Assembly: GCA_003216275.1 (NCBI GenBank)
Contig: QCJC01000003.1
Coordinates: forward strand, 62,001-126,000
Origin: Prochlorococcus sp. AG-402-P18
GTDB taxonomy: Bacteria > Cyanobacteriota > Cyanobacteriia > PCC-6307 > Cyanobiaceae
Direction of reading: 5' to 3'
Length of the DNA stretch: 64,000 bases
Part shown: positions 1 to 10,517 of the stretch, piece by piece
Layout: the number at the start of each line of letters is the position of its first letter
Numbering within the stretch: position 1 is the first letter of the stretch
Made by a program: the position numbers and the translations under genes
The notes under the pieces: model-generated
Seen by the model: the letters and a program-made list of their open reading frames with translations, nothing else
The model's database searches: none
What the model was told of the DNA's origin: nothing

Positions 1-1
1 G

Positions 2-352
2 GATGAGATCATAGTATTTAGACAACTCTCCAGAAACGAAGTTAAAGATATCGCAGAAATAATGCTAAAAGAAGTGTTCTCAAGAATTAAAGAAAAAGGA
101 ATATCATTAACTGTTTCCGACGACTTTAAAGAAAGGTTGGTTGAAGAAGGATACAACCCTTCTTACGGAGCTAGACCTCTAAGAAGAGCAGTAATGAGAT
201 TGTTAGAAGACAGCTTGGCAGAAGAAGTTTTATCAGGAAGAATCAAAGATGGTGATAAAGCAGAGGTTGATATAGATGAAAGTAAAAAGGTAATTGTTAA
301 GCACCTTGGAAAGGACAATTCAACCCCCGAGCTAGCAAGTGCAGCTGTTTAG
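2..352 (+). CDS. clpC: ATP-dependent Clp protease ATP-binding subunit ClpC, C-terminal fragment (5' truncated by window)
   Basis: Frame is open from base 2 ([21 protein letters not shown]...) and contains [29 protein letters not shown], typical of the ClpB/ClpC D2 C-terminus. Confidence 0.93.
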   Translation, partial: DEIIVFRQLSRNEVKDIAEIMLKEVFSRIKEKGISLTVSDDFKERLVEEGYNPSYGARPLRRAVMRLLEDSLAEEVLSGRIKDGDKAEVDIDESKKVIVKHLGKDNSTPELASAAV

Positions 353-377
353 ATTTCAAATATAACGGGTTGATTAT

Positions 378-1490
378 ATGTCTTTAAGTATTCATACTAT
401 CTCACCCACAAAAATAGTTAAAGGCGAAAAAGCTTGGATTAATTCTCATGAAATGATATATAAATTATGCAAAAAACCTTTACTTATAGGCAGAAGTAAT
501 TCAACTAAAAATATTAGGAATTCATTTAAAAATGATCTTATTTCAATAGGTGTACAAGCAATCTCTTACGAGCTAAATCATGATTGTTGTGAATTAGATA
601 TCCAAAATGCATATCATTTCGCAAACAATAATAATTGCGATGCGATTATTGCTGCAGGAGGTGGGAAAGTTCTCGATACTGGAAAATTAATCGCTGATTT
701 ACTCAACATAAATTGCATCACTGTGCCATTGAGTGCTTCTACCTGTGCTGGGTGGACTGCTTTAACTAATATCTATACTCCTGACGGGAAATTCATTAAA
801 GATGTAACCTTAAAAAAATGTCCTAACTTACTAATCTTTGATTACAGCATTGTTCGAGCTGCTCCGCCAAGAACTCTTGCTAGCGGTATGGCAGATGCTG
901 TTGCTAAATGGTATGAATCATCCTTAACAAGCTCAGCAAGCCAAGATGCTTTTGTTCAACAAGCAGTTCAGATGGCTCGAGTTTTAAGAGATCAGTTATT
1001 TCTTAATGGTTACAAGGCTTTCAAAGATCCGCTAAGTAATTCATGGGAAATTGTTGCAGAAGGATGTGCTCTAACTGCTGGAATAATTGGAGGGCTAGGA
1101 GGCTCAAGATGCAGAACAGCCGCAGCACATCCAATTCATAATGGATTAACTCAATTGTCCTATAAAAGCAAACCACTTCATGGAGAACTCGTTGGATTTG
1201 GTCTGCTTATTCAATTGCATTTAGAAGAGAAGAATTCAAATAGTCAATTACCAAAACAAGCTAAATCGCAACTTATTGAATTCTTATCTGAATTAAACCT
1301 TCCTATTTCAGTTGAATCTATATGTTTAAAAAATCCAACCTCAAATGAACTAGATAAGGCATGCAAGTTTGCATGCAAAAATGAATCAGATATACATCAA
1401 TTACCTTTTCCTGTAAATGAAAAAGATCTTTTAGAAGCATTTCAAAGTTATCAATCCTTGCCCGAAACCTACAACATGATTTTAAAATAA
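378..1490 (+). CDS. Iron-containing alcohol/glycerol dehydrogenase family protein
   Basis: 370-aa ORF with AAGGGKVLDTGKLIAD and ASTCAGWTALTNIYTPDG, as in the glycerol dehydrogenase-like family. Confidence 0.85.
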   Translation: MSLSIHTISPTKIVKGEKAWINSHEMIYKLCKKPLLIGRSNSTKNIRNSFKNDLISIGVQAISYELNHDCCELDIQNAYHFANNNNCDAIIAAGGGKVLDTGKLIADLLNINCITVPLSASTCAGWTALTNIYTPDGKFIKDVTLKKCPNLLIFDYSIVRAAPPRTLASGMADAVAKWYESSLTSSASQDAFVQQAVQMARVLRDQLFLNGYKAFKDPLSNSWEIVAEGCALTAGIIGGLGGSRCRTAAAHPIHNGLTQLSYKSKPLHGELVGFGLLIQLHLEEKNSNSQLPKQAKSQLIEFLSELNLPISVESICLKNPTSNELDKACKFACKNESDIHQLPFPVNEKDLLEAFQSYQSLPETYNMILK

Positions 1491-1502
1491 TATTTAAGAG
1501 CA

Positions 1503-2405
1503 TTGAATCACCAGAAATATAATAATATAAATCCAACAAATTCTGTAAGAGATTACATAGAAAATATAAAAGATAGTATTATAGACAAACAAGCTAGCAG
1601 ACTTTTTGATGATCTGAAATGGATCGAACTTGAAGGTATTTCAAGGAATAAGTCAGAATTATTTCCTACAGTTATCTCGGGGAAAGGGCAGAAAATTCTT
1701 CTATTACATGGTTTTGACAGTTGCTTTCTTGAATATAGACGTCTATCACCATTTCTGAAAAAGAATAACAAATTAATCATTCCAGATTTATATGGATTTG
1801 GCTTTTGTCCTAGACCAATTGGTAACAAATATGGATTCAAATATTTAATGGAACATTTGAATTCTATTTTAAACTTATTTTTTGAAAATCGTCCGATAGG
1901 TATAATTGGAGCTTCAATGGGTGGGGCTTTAGCTTTAGAGCTTGCAAGACAAAACCCCAAAAAGATTAATAAGTTGCTTCTTTTATCACCAGCGGGTTTA
2001 GCAGGGAAAAACCCAAAGATACCTTGGCCTCTGAATTATTTTGGAGCCTTTTTCCTTGGTCAACCTTATGTCCGCAGAGGTTTATGTAGACAGGCATTCG
2101 CAGATCCAACTAAAAGCGTTGGTCTAGCAGAGGAACAAATTGCCTCCATACATTTAAAGGTTCCAGGTTGGCAAGCATCACTTGCAGAGTTTGCTGCGGA
2201 AGGAGGAGTATCTGATTGTGGACATCCAATACCAACTCAACCTCTGAAAATCATTTTAGGAAAATACGACAGAATCATTCCAAAGAATGAAAAGGAAAAA
2301 ACCAGCAGAATCTTTACTAAAAATATACAAATAGCAAACAATTCAGGACATCTACCTCATCTAGAAGAACCAAAATTAGTATCTGAAGTTTGGGAAGGAT
2401 TTTAA
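1503..2405 (+). CDS. Alpha/beta hydrolase
   Basis: LLLHGFDSCFLEYR, nucleophile elbow GASMGG, C-terminal NNSGHLPHLEEP. Confidence 0.85.
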   Translation: MNHQKYNNINPTNSVRDYIENIKDSIIDKQASRLFDDLKWIELEGISRNKSELFPTVISGKGQKILLLHGFDSCFLEYRRLSPFLKKNNKLIIPDLYGFGFCPRPIGNKYGFKYLMEHLNSILNLFFENRPIGIIGASMGGALALELARQNPKKINKLLLLSPAGLAGKNPKIPWPLNYFGAFFLGQPYVRRGLCRQAFADPTKSVGLAEEQIASIHLKVPGWQASLAEFAAEGGVSDCGHPIPTQPLKIILGKYDRIIPKNEKEKTSRIFTKNIQIANNSGHLPHLEEPKLVSEVWEGF

Positions 2406-2412
2406 TAGTAAA

Positions 2413-3045
2413 ATGATAGCAAGGCAAATCAAAGAAAAAGGAATACTTGCAAAATTACTAGAAAAAGCTATAAGGGTTTTACTCGAAAATGAATGCAAAA
2501 AAATTGGTAACCTTAAAATTGATATTATCGCCAGTTCTATACAAATTATCAGAGGTATAATTCAGAAACTTCATATCATAGCTGAAGAAATAAATTATAA
2601 AGATCTTGTTTTTGATGAAATCGAATTAGAAGCAAGCGAAATTAAAATCATTTTAAAAATAAAGAGAAGCGAGTTCAAGTTAAAAAATAACTCAATAATA
2701 AAATTTAAAATATCTTTATCCGAAAATTCACTGGAAACAATATTATTATCTAGTAAGTGGAACTGGATTGGAGATAAGATAGCTGAAGAAATATTAAATC
2801 ATGCTAAGATAGATTCACTAAAAATAAAAAAGGATCAAATCTTAATAAAAGTTTTCAAAAACAATAAAATAAATACTACAATCGAAAGCGTCGATATTAA
2901 ATCAGTAAACGGAAAGATTTATTTAGAAAATAAAAAGCATAATAAATCTACTAATATTCAAACTGAAGATAAAGTATATATTGATAATATAAATATACAA
3001 AATAACTTGATTATAATTCTTGGTAAATCATCTGTTAGTTTTTAG
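2413..3045 (+). CDS. Hypothetical protein, DUF2993/LmeA-like
   Basis: 210-aa ORF directly downstream of the hydrolase; layout resembles DUF2993 proteins. Confidence 0.55.
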   Translation: MIARQIKEKGILAKLLEKAIRVLLENECKKIGNLKIDIIASSIQIIRGIIQKLHIIAEEINYKDLVFDEIELEASEIKIILKIKRSEFKLKNNSIIKFKISLSENSLETILLSSKWNWIGDKIAEEILNHAKIDSLKIKKDQILIKVFKNNKINTTIESVDIKSVNGKIYLENKKHNKSTNIQTEDKVYIDNINIQNNLIIILGKSSVSF

Positions 3046-3050
3046 TAAAG

Positions 3051-3938
3051 CTAAGTAATTATTAATGGTGATAATAAAATAACTATATAAAAAACGATAG
3101 CTGGGGTAAATAAATAACTATCTATTCTATCAAGAATTCCTCCATGGCCAGGTAGGAAATTACCTGAGTCTTTTATTCCTGCATTTCTTTTCATCATTGA
3201 CTCAATCAAGTCTCCAACCAGAGAAAATAATCCAACTAAAATACCTATAAAAATTCCAATGAAAATTCCAAATTCCCATCTAAGTAGATAACCACAAAAA
3301 GCTCCTACTGATACTGAAAAAAATAATCCTCCAAAAGCACCTTCAATAGTTTTAGAAGGTGAAATAGGAGATAATGAATGATTGCCAAACTTCTTACCTA
3401 CGAAATAAGAACCTATATCAAATCCAACTATCATCAAACATGTAGCAAAGGTAATTAACATCCCAAAGGTAACGGATGATGACCAATTAATTGGAATCAA
3501 GTTAGCATTATTTGTCAAATCAGACTCTAAAAGATTTCTTAGTTTAATCCAGTGGCTAGGCAAGAAGCCCAAATAAAATAATCCAAAAATTGATGCTGCA
3601 ATATCTGCTATTGAACCTGTAACTGGTTGAAGTAATAACCAACAACAAATAGCCGCTCCTGATAAAGGCAAAATTGCGTCTGAGATTTCTATAGAAACAT
3701 ATCCACGAGAAGATAGTTGCGTAAAAAAAAGTAATATTTGACAGGCAAGTAATGTTGTCTTAGTGGCTGGTCTTATACCTGTGAACTCAGCCATCCGGAA
3801 GAACTCTAGAAGAGCTAAATGGACAATTATGCTTAACGAAATAGAAAACCACCAATTGCCAAGAGATACTATTAAAATTCCAAAAGCTCCCACCAAAAGT
3901 CCACTTAATAATCTCTTTTTAGAAACAGCTAAAAACAT
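3051..3938 (-). CDS. cdsA: Phosphatidate cytidylyltransferase
   Basis: Multi-TM protein with C-terminal signature SLVGDLIESMMKRNAGIKDSGNFLPGHGGILDRIDS. Confidence 0.95.
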   Translation of the reverse strand: MFLAVSKKRLLSGLLVGAFGILIVSLGNWWFSISLSIIVHLALLEFFRMAEFTGIRPATKTTLLACQILLFFTQLSSRGYVSIEISDAILPLSGAAICCWLLLQPVTGSIADIAASIFGLFYLGFLPSHWIKLRNLLESDLTNNANLIPINWSSSVTFGMLITFATCLMIVGFDIGSYFVGKKFGNHSLSPISPSKTIEGAFGGLFFSVSVGAFCGYLLRWEFGIFIGIFIGILVGLFSLVGDLIESMMKRNAGIKDSGNFLPGHGGILDRIDSYLFTPAIVFYIVILLSPLIIT

Positions 3939-4036
3939 TAATTTAGATAAGAAATATATAGCTTTCTTTTATAAACATACCTTAAAAGGGGTATTAATAA
4001 TAAATTTCATTATAGCTGATAAGTAGAAATAATTAA

Positions 4037-5434
4037 TCAGAAAATGACTCTAACAAAATCAGAAATTTGATCTGGCCACAAGCTTCTCTGCTCTCTCAAC
4101 CAATCAACACGTTCTTCATCCAAAATCTCACCAGGAATCAATAAAGGTATACCAGGAGGATAAGGGCAAACCATCTCAGCAGAAATTCTTCCTATGGAAT
4201 CCTTGAGACTTACCTTCTCAAAAGTCGATCCCCATGAAGAAGCGCATGGCATGAATGGCTTAGAAACGATACTAAAAGGTGGTCTGGTAAACGAACAAAG
4301 TTTTTGGTGGGCAAAAGAAGATTTGAGAATTTCGTTCCAAATTCTCACAAATCTTTTTCCCAATCCCTTATGAGAAGAAAACCCAAGACAAAAAGTTAAA
4401 GTTCCTGGCTCTGCCAATTCACCAATTATTCCTTTTTTTATAAACTTTTTATCAACTTCAATTCCACTTAATCCAAATTTTGATGTATGAAGAATAATTC
4501 TCAATGGATCGCTGTTTTTAAGAAGAGGAACTTCATTACTCAGCAAAAATTTCGAAACATCCTCTGCTTGTTCAATACGCGAAATTAATTTTTTTTTCCC
4601 TTTAGTTTCAATAAGTTCTTTTATTGAGCTTTCACAAGAAGCTAACAACAAAGCACTTGGGCTCGAAGTCTGAAGCAACTCTATACTTCTCTCGATTCTA
4701 AATGGATCAACCATTTCACCTTGAGACCATAAAACTGCTGATTGAACTAATCCAGGGGCAGATTTGTGAAGGGAGTGAACGACTAGATCGGCACCAAAAA
4801 AAAGCGCTGACTTAGGTAGATCTTCTCTGATTCGACTTATCAGATAAGCACCATGAGCCTCATCAACCAATACTGGCAATGAATGTGAATGAATCTCTTT
4901 AATTAAAGATTCAATATCTGCAGAATAGCCTTGATATGTAGGGTTTACTAAAACCACTGCGGCTATATCCTCCTCAAATTCTTTTGCCTTGTTAAAAACC
5001 CTCTGCAACCATTTTCTATCAAAAGTGAAAGAATGACCTCGGTCAGAAAGGAAAGGAACATCAAAAAGTAATGGTGTTAAGCCTCCAAACAAACATGCTT
5101 GAATACAACTTTTATGAATATTCCGGGGCATAAGAACAGCTTGACCAGGTTTAGCTAGAGCTAGTAATGAACTTTGAAGTAACCCCGTCGCACCGTTCAC
5201 TCCATACCAACACCTATCAACGCCTACTTCATAAGCGGAAGACTTTTGACTTTCTGCTATTGCTCCTTCAGCGATTAATGGTCCACCAATTTCAAATAGC
5301 TCAGGTAAATCCCAAATACCTGGCCTAAGCTTAAGTAATTTTCTTAAATTTTCAGGAAGAGAATCACCTCTTCCATGAGCTGGCAAGAAAAGATTTTCGC
5401 TTCTATTACCAGAAAGCAAGTTAATTAGCCCCAT
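4037..5434 (-). CDS. Orn/Lys/Arg decarboxylase family protein
   Basis: PLP-fold protein with VDEAHGAYL, DLVVHSLHKSAPGLVQSA (PLP lysine), CPYPPGIPLLIPGE. Confidence 0.88.
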   Translation of the reverse strand: MGLINLLSGNRSENLFLPAHGRGDSLPENLRKLLKLRPGIWDLPELFEIGGPLIAEGAIAESQKSSAYEVGVDRCWYGVNGATGLLQSSLLALAKPGQAVLMPRNIHKSCIQACLFGGLTPLLFDVPFLSDRGHSFTFDRKWLQRVFNKAKEFEEDIAAVVLVNPTYQGYSADIESLIKEIHSHSLPVLVDEAHGAYLISRIREDLPKSALFFGADLVVHSLHKSAPGLVQSAVLWSQGEMVDPFRIERSIELLQTSSPSALLLASCESSIKELIETKGKKKLISRIEQAEDVSKFLLSNEVPLLKNSDPLRIILHTSKFGLSGIEVDKKFIKKGIIGELAEPGTLTFCLGFSSHKGLGKRFVRIWNEILKSSFAHQKLCSFTRPPFSIVSKPFMPCASSWGSTFEKVSLKDSIGRISAEMVCPYPPGIPLLIPGEILDEERVDWLREQRSLWPDQISDFVRVIF

Positions 5435-5533
5435 AGAATAAACTATTGCCTAAGATCAATGTAATTAAATTAATCAGTAAGCAAATCAAGAGAACGTCTT
5501 AAAGCGTTAGCTAATAGAACTTATGATGAATAC

Positions 5534-7180
5534 ATGAAATACGATTTCAGAAGAGATTTAATCTGGTTAATTAAAAGGCCTTGGATCTTAGTGCCTAGAT
5601 TTATTCAGATTGTTAGTGCAATATCACTTCTTTTAGCAAGACTGATTTTTCAAGGTTCAAGCAATGATGGTAAAACTCAAAAGGGTCTCGCTAAATTCCT
5701 CCTAAAGACACTTATTAGTCTAGGCCCATGTTTTATAAAAGTAGGTCAAGCACTTTCCACTAGGCCAGATCTCATAAGAAAAGATTGGCTCGAAGAATTA
5801 ACAAACTTACAAGACAACTTACCAGCATTTCCCCATGAACAAGCACTTCAAATCATTGAAAAAGAGCTTGGAAGACCAGCAAATGAACTTTTTGAAGAGT
5901 TCCCTTCCGCACCAATAGCCTCAGCTAGTCTTGGCCAGGTTTACAAAGCAAGGTTAACTAAAAACTATTGGGTAGCAGTAAAAGTACAAAGACCTCTTCT
6001 TATCTTCAACATTAGAAGAGATATTGTCATTATTAAAATACTAGGAGTTCTTAGTGCGCCTATACTTCCTCTGAATCTTGGATTTGGATTAGGTGAAATA
6101 ATAGATGAATTTGGAAGAAGTTTATTTGATGAAGTTGATTACAAAAAAGAAGCAAATAATGCCGAGAGATTTTCTAAACTTTTTCACAATAATAATTCAG
6201 TCTCAATCCCAGCCGTAGAGAGACATTTATCATCTGTAAAAGTATTAACAACAAGTTGGATCGATGGTACGAAATTAAAAGATAGAAATGAATTAATTAC
6301 AAATAAATTAAATCCATCGCAAATAATTAGAACTGGAGTTATCAGTGGAATTCAGCAATTACTAGAGTTTGGATATTTTCATGCAGATCCACATCCAGGC
6401 AATATGTTTGCTCTAAAAGGAAATAATGGTGATCTGGGGAATATAGCCTACGTAGATTTTGGCATGATGGACTCAATATCAGAAGAAGATAGATTAACTC
6501 TTACTGGTGCTATTGTTCACTTGATAAATAATGACTTTAATGCAGTCGCAAAAGATTTCCAAAAGCTAGGCTTTCTAAATAAGGATCAAGATCTAAAACC
6601 GCTGATTCCAGTTTTAAAAGAGGTGCTAGGAAGTGCAATTGGTAAAGATGTTGCGTCTTTTAATTTCAAAGAAATTACTAATAAGTTCTCAGAATTAATG
6701 TTTGATTACCCCTTTAGAGTTCCAGCCAGATTTGCTTTAATAATCAGAGCAGTAATTAGCCAAGAAGGACTAGCTTTAAGATTAGATCCTGACTTTAAAA
6801 TTATTGACTTAGCCTATCCATATGTAGCTAAAAGATTACTTACTTCAGATACAAATGAAATGTTAAATATTTTATTAGACGTAATATTTGATCAACATGG
6901 TCATATAAGAGTTGAACGTATAGAAAATTTATTTGCCGTTCTAGTGCAAGACTCAACAACACCGGCAAAAGAGTTAATACCCGTAGCAGGAGCAGGTATT
7001 AAACTATTAACAAGTTCTAGAGGTTCATTAATCAGACAGAACTTACTGATGAGTATTATCAAAGACGAAAGAATAGATACAAAAGATATGAAGAAATTAA
7101 TTAAATTAGTTAGAAAAACATTTAATCCATTTAGAATGGCTTCAGGACTTATAAAACAAAATAATACACAGGTTGCATAG
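5534..7180 (+). CDS. ABC1/UbiB-family protein kinase-like
   Basis: LGPCFIKVGQALSTRPDLI, ASASLGQVYKARL, GYFHADPHPGNMF, YVDFGMM. Confidence 0.95.
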   Translation: MKYDFRRDLIWLIKRPWILVPRFIQIVSAISLLLARLIFQGSSNDGKTQKGLAKFLLKTLISLGPCFIKVGQALSTRPDLIRKDWLEELTNLQDNLPAFPHEQALQIIEKELGRPANELFEEFPSAPIASASLGQVYKARLTKNYWVAVKVQRPLLIFNIRRDIVIIKILGVLSAPILPLNLGFGLGEIIDEFGRSLFDEVDYKKEANNAERFSKLFHNNNSVSIPAVERHLSSVKVLTTSWIDGTKLKDRNELITNKLNPSQIIRTGVISGIQQLLEFGYFHADPHPGNMFALKGNNGDLGNIAYVDFGMMDSISEEDRLTLTGAIVHLINNDFNAVAKDFQKLGFLNKDQDLKPLIPVLKEVLGSAIGKDVASFNFKEITNKFSELMFDYPFRVPARFALIIRAVISQEGLALRLDPDFKIIDLAYPYVAKRLLTSDTNEMLNILLDVIFDQHGHIRVERIENLFAVLVQDSTTPAKELIPVAGAGIKLLTSSRGSLIRQNLLMSIIKDERIDTKDMKKLIKLVRKTFNPFRMASGLIKQNNTQVA

Positions 7181-7221
7181 ATGATTATTATAAAATATAA
7201 TGTTAAAAAGTAATTGTAAAT

Positions 7222-7680
7222 ATGATTAACAACAATACTAAAGAAATCATTACATTTATTACAACTAATCTTGAGGGTTTTGATATACCATCTATAGACG
7301 AATTTATTTTAGATTATCAACAAATTAATCCAATTGAAGATCCTGTTGTTTGGCTTTCATTTGGTGCATTTATTTGTCTAATGTCAGGATTAATCTTTGC
7401 AGATATAATGAAATCAAAGTTAAATAACTGGACATCTAAAAAGATATCTCCTCTTCCTCTAGAGAACCCCAGAACTATATCAAGTTGGTTTGCATTTTTT
7501 ACGGGTCTGACAATTGTTTTTGTAAGCGCCTTAAGTCTAATAAACTTCTCTTTCATAAAATCATTAATATTTTCAATAATAATTTCAGTCCTTTTTGGTG
7601 TTACAATGTGGAAAGCAATAAAAGATTTATATATCCAGCTAGAATCTGGAACAATAAAGGAAATAGATGATTTCTTCTAA
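7222..7680 (+). CDS. Hypothetical membrane protein
   Basis: 152-aa ORF with several hydrophobic helices. Confidence 0.6.
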   Translation: MINNNTKEIITFITTNLEGFDIPSIDEFILDYQQINPIEDPVVWLSFGAFICLMSGLIFADIMKSKLNNWTSKKISPLPLENPRTISSWFAFFTGLTIVFVSALSLINFSFIKSLIFSIIISVLFGVTMWKAIKDLYIQLESGTIKEIDDFF

Positions 7681-7762
7681 TAAGCTAATGAAAAAAATAA
7701 TAGTAACTCTAGTCTTTAATTCCAATTAGGTTAATATTAAAATAAAGAATGATTCTGATGTA

Positions 7763-8476
7763 ATGCCAAATAGTAGATTACAAAAAATAATATCTGAATC
7801 AGGTCTATTATCCAGACGAAAAGCTGATTTACTTATACAACAAGGAAGAGTAACTTTAAACGGGAAACAAGCTATTATTGGAGAGAAAGCAGATCCATGC
7901 TCTGATCATATTTTAGTTGACGGAAAAGATCTACCAAAAAAGCTAAGTCATAAAGTTTTCTTATTAAATAAACCTTATGGCTTTATATCAAGCTGCAAGG
8001 ATAATCATGGAAGAAAAACCATTTTAAGTTTAATTCCTACTAATTTACGTCGCGGCATTCATCCTATAGGTCGACTAGATTCAGATAGCAGAGGAGCAAT
8101 TCTATTAACTAACAATGGAGACTTAACTCTTAGACTTACTCATCCAAAGTACTCCCATACAAAAACATATCTGGTATGGGTAAGTGGACAGCCTAGTCAA
8201 TCAATACTTCATAGATGGAGAAAAGGAATTTTACTTGATGGCAAAATGACAATACCTGCGAATATAGAAGTAATTAAAACAATTAATCACAAGACTCTAC
8301 TTAAAGTCATTCTAAAAGAAGGGCGTAATAGACAAATTCGGAGAGTGGCAAACATTATTGGACATCCAGTTCAAGATCTGCAAAGAATAGCTATCTCAAA
8401 TATAAAATTAAATGGGTTACAAGAAGGCAAATGGCGGGAAATAAATGCAAGCGAATGGATTTCACTACTCGATTAA
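7763..8476 (+). CDS. Pseudouridine synthase, RsuA/RluB family
   Basis: N-terminal S4 domain; HPIGRLDSDSRGAILLTNNGDLTLRLTHP; EGRNRQIRR. Confidence 0.93.
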   Translation: MPNSRLQKIISESGLLSRRKADLLIQQGRVTLNGKQAIIGEKADPCSDHILVDGKDLPKKLSHKVFLLNKPYGFISSCKDNHGRKTILSLIPTNLRRGIHPIGRLDSDSRGAILLTNNGDLTLRLTHPKYSHTKTYLVWVSGQPSQSILHRWRKGILLDGKMTIPANIEVIKTINHKTLLKVILKEGRNRQIRRVANIIGHPVQDLQRIAISNIKLNGLQEGKWREINASEWISLLD

Positions 8477-8491
8477 AAACATTTATATTTT

Positions 8492-9007
8492 ATGGCTATA
8501 AATTTTCTTTTTAAAAAGCCCTCATCTGACTTTTCAGATGTTATAGATAACCAAAACTCTGATTATGAATTTTCCAAATCAATTGATTTATTTAAATCTC
8601 AAAGAAATAAACTTGGAATTTCTTTAGAGGAGTTATCAAATAAAACAAAAATATCAAGAAATGTATTAATAGCAATTGAAAATGGATGGGGGCAATATTT
8701 ACCAGAAAAAACTTATTTAATATCAATGCTCAAAAGACTTGAGATTGAGCTAAACTTAGAGAAAGCAAGTTTGAATGGAATTTTAGAACAAAAAAATATT
8801 ATTAGTAATCTTTCTAAGTTTAATTTTAATTTTATTAATATTGATTTTCTAAGCAGCTGGATAGGAAGTTTATTATATCTTATATTTATGCTTTTATCAA
8901 TATTAGCTCTCAATAGTCAACAAAAATATCTTTTAAAGATAAATACTGTATCCACTGAACCTATTCTATTAATTGATACTGAATATAGGCAAAAAGAATT
9001 AAATTGA
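8492..9007 (+). CDS. RodZ-like helix-turn-helix membrane protein
   Basis: HTH segment SLEELSNKTKISRNVLIAIENG followed by a single hydrophobic helix. Confidence 0.65.
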   Translation: MAINFLFKKPSSDFSDVIDNQNSDYEFSKSIDLFKSQRNKLGISLEELSNKTKISRNVLIAIENGWGQYLPEKTYLISMLKRLEIELNLEKASLNGILEQKNIISNLSKFNFNFINIDFLSSWIGSLLYLIFMLLSILALNSQQKYLLKINTVSTEPILLIDTEYRQKELN

Positions 9008-9029
9008 TCTCCAAAAATAAAATCGATTT

Positions 9030-10517
9030 CTAACGCTGGTATTTTTCAGCTAAGCTGCCATATTTTCTTAAAGCTTCTTCTATACTAAAAGCTTCTTTAG
9101 TTAATCTCCACGACCAATTATTTTCTATTGTGCCAGGTTTATTTAAGCGAGCGCTATCATCAAGATTTAATAAATCTTGCATAGGAGTAACAAATAATTT
9201 TGCCTTAGTTTCCATCCCAATACGAATTAGTTCCCAAGAAGAGAAATTATCATAGTCAAGAATTCTTTCTTTGATTTGTTCTTTACTTGCTTGATCCATT
9301 TCTCCCCACCAGCCAAGCGAAGTTGAATTATCATGAGTGCCTGTATAAACAATCCAATTCTCATCTTTAATATTCTCTGGTAAATAGGGATTATCCAAAT
9401 TCCCATCAAAAGCAAATTGAAGGATTTTCATACCAGCCAATTTATAATCATCTCTCAATTGCTCAACTTTAGATGTTACGAGACCTAAGTCTTCAGCAAC
9501 TAAAGGAAGAGATCCACCACAATCTTTTTTTATTAGACCAAGTATTTCCTTTCCTGGGGAAGGCAACCAAAAGCCATTCTCAGCAGTTTTATCCTCTCCT
9601 GGAATTGCCCAAAAAGCCTCAAGCGCACGAAAATGATCAAGGCGTAGGAAATCTACTTGCTCTAGGTGTCTTGCAATTCTATTCCTCCACCATTTGTATT
9701 TATTTGCTTTGTGACGAGTCCAACGATAAACAGGATTGCCCCAGAGCTGACCAGTTTCGGAAAAGTAATCTGGCGGCACTCCGCTTTGAAGGTATGTATC
9801 GGAATTAGTTAAAATAGAGAATAACGAACGATTACTCCAAACATCTGCACTGTCTTTAGAGACATAGAAAGGAACATCTCCAAATAAAAGAATTCCAAGA
9901 CTTTTTGCTAGTTTTCTAATTGATTTCCACTGTCTATATAGGTGCCATTGGATCAAATTATGTCCCATTAATTTTTCTTTATTATCTTTTTTCCAATTTG
10001 CTATTTTTTCTTTCTCATATTTTGCAAATTCTGCTGGCCATTCCCACCATGGAAGATTATTGTTTTGAATCCTTAGTTCCATAAAAATGGAATGATCATC
10101 TAACCAAAATTGTTTTTCGCACCATATCTCAAATTCATATTTGATAGTTTCTTTTTGATTCTTCCAATTTTCAACTAAAGAAGCTTTCAAAGATTTGACT
10201 CTTAAATTCGCCAATTTGAAATCAACCCTTCTAAAATCTTCAATTTTTGGAGAACTCATCTCCAGGTTGTTTGCCAAAAAGCCCTCTCTAACTAAATCAT
10301 CTACGTCAAGGAACCATGGATTGAAAGCAAAGCTTGATGGCGAGCTATAAGGCGATCCCAATGAATCAACAGGAGCAAGAGGAAGAAATTGCCAAACACC
10401 AATACCGTTTTTAGAGAGCTCATGCAGCCAATTGCGAGCAGGACTACCAAAAGTACCGCATATAGGTGAATCTGGTAATGAGGTTGGATGAAGAAGGATG
10501 CCTGAATTTCTTTGCAA
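9030..10517 (-). CDS. malQ: 4-alpha-glucanotransferase
   Basis: RNSGILLHPTSLP, FGDVPFYVS, LRLDHFRALEAFW, AEDLGLVT, YTGTHDNST. Confidence 0.95.
   Translation of the reverse strand: MQRNSGILLHPTSLPDSPICGTFGSPARNWLHELSKNGIGVWQFLPLAPVDSLGSPYSSPSSFAFNPWFLDVDDLVREGFLANNLEMSSPKIEDFRRVDFKLANLRVKSLKASLVENWKNQKETIKYEFEIWCEKQFWLDDHSIFMELRIQNNNLPWWEWPAEFAKYEKEKIANWKKDNKEKLMGHNLIQWHLYRQWKSIRKLAKSLGILLFGDVPFYVSKDSADVWSNRSLFSILTNSDTYLQSGVPPDYFSETGQLWGNPVYRWTRHKANKYKWWRNRIARHLEQVDFLRLDHFRALEAFWAIPGEDKTAENGFWLPSPGKEILGLIKKDCGGSLPLVAEDLGLVTSKVEQLRDDYKLAGMKILQFAFDGNLDNPYLPENIKDENWIVYTGTHDNSTSLGWWGEMDQASKEQIKERILDYDNFSSWELIRIGMETKAKLFVTPMQDLLNLDDSARLNKPGTIENNWSWRLTKEAFSIEEALRKYGSLAEKYQR

Noticed and set aside
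1318-1960. Reverse ORFs 1318..1539 and 1553..1960
   Set aside because: Antisense to well-supported dehydrogenase and hydrolase genes.
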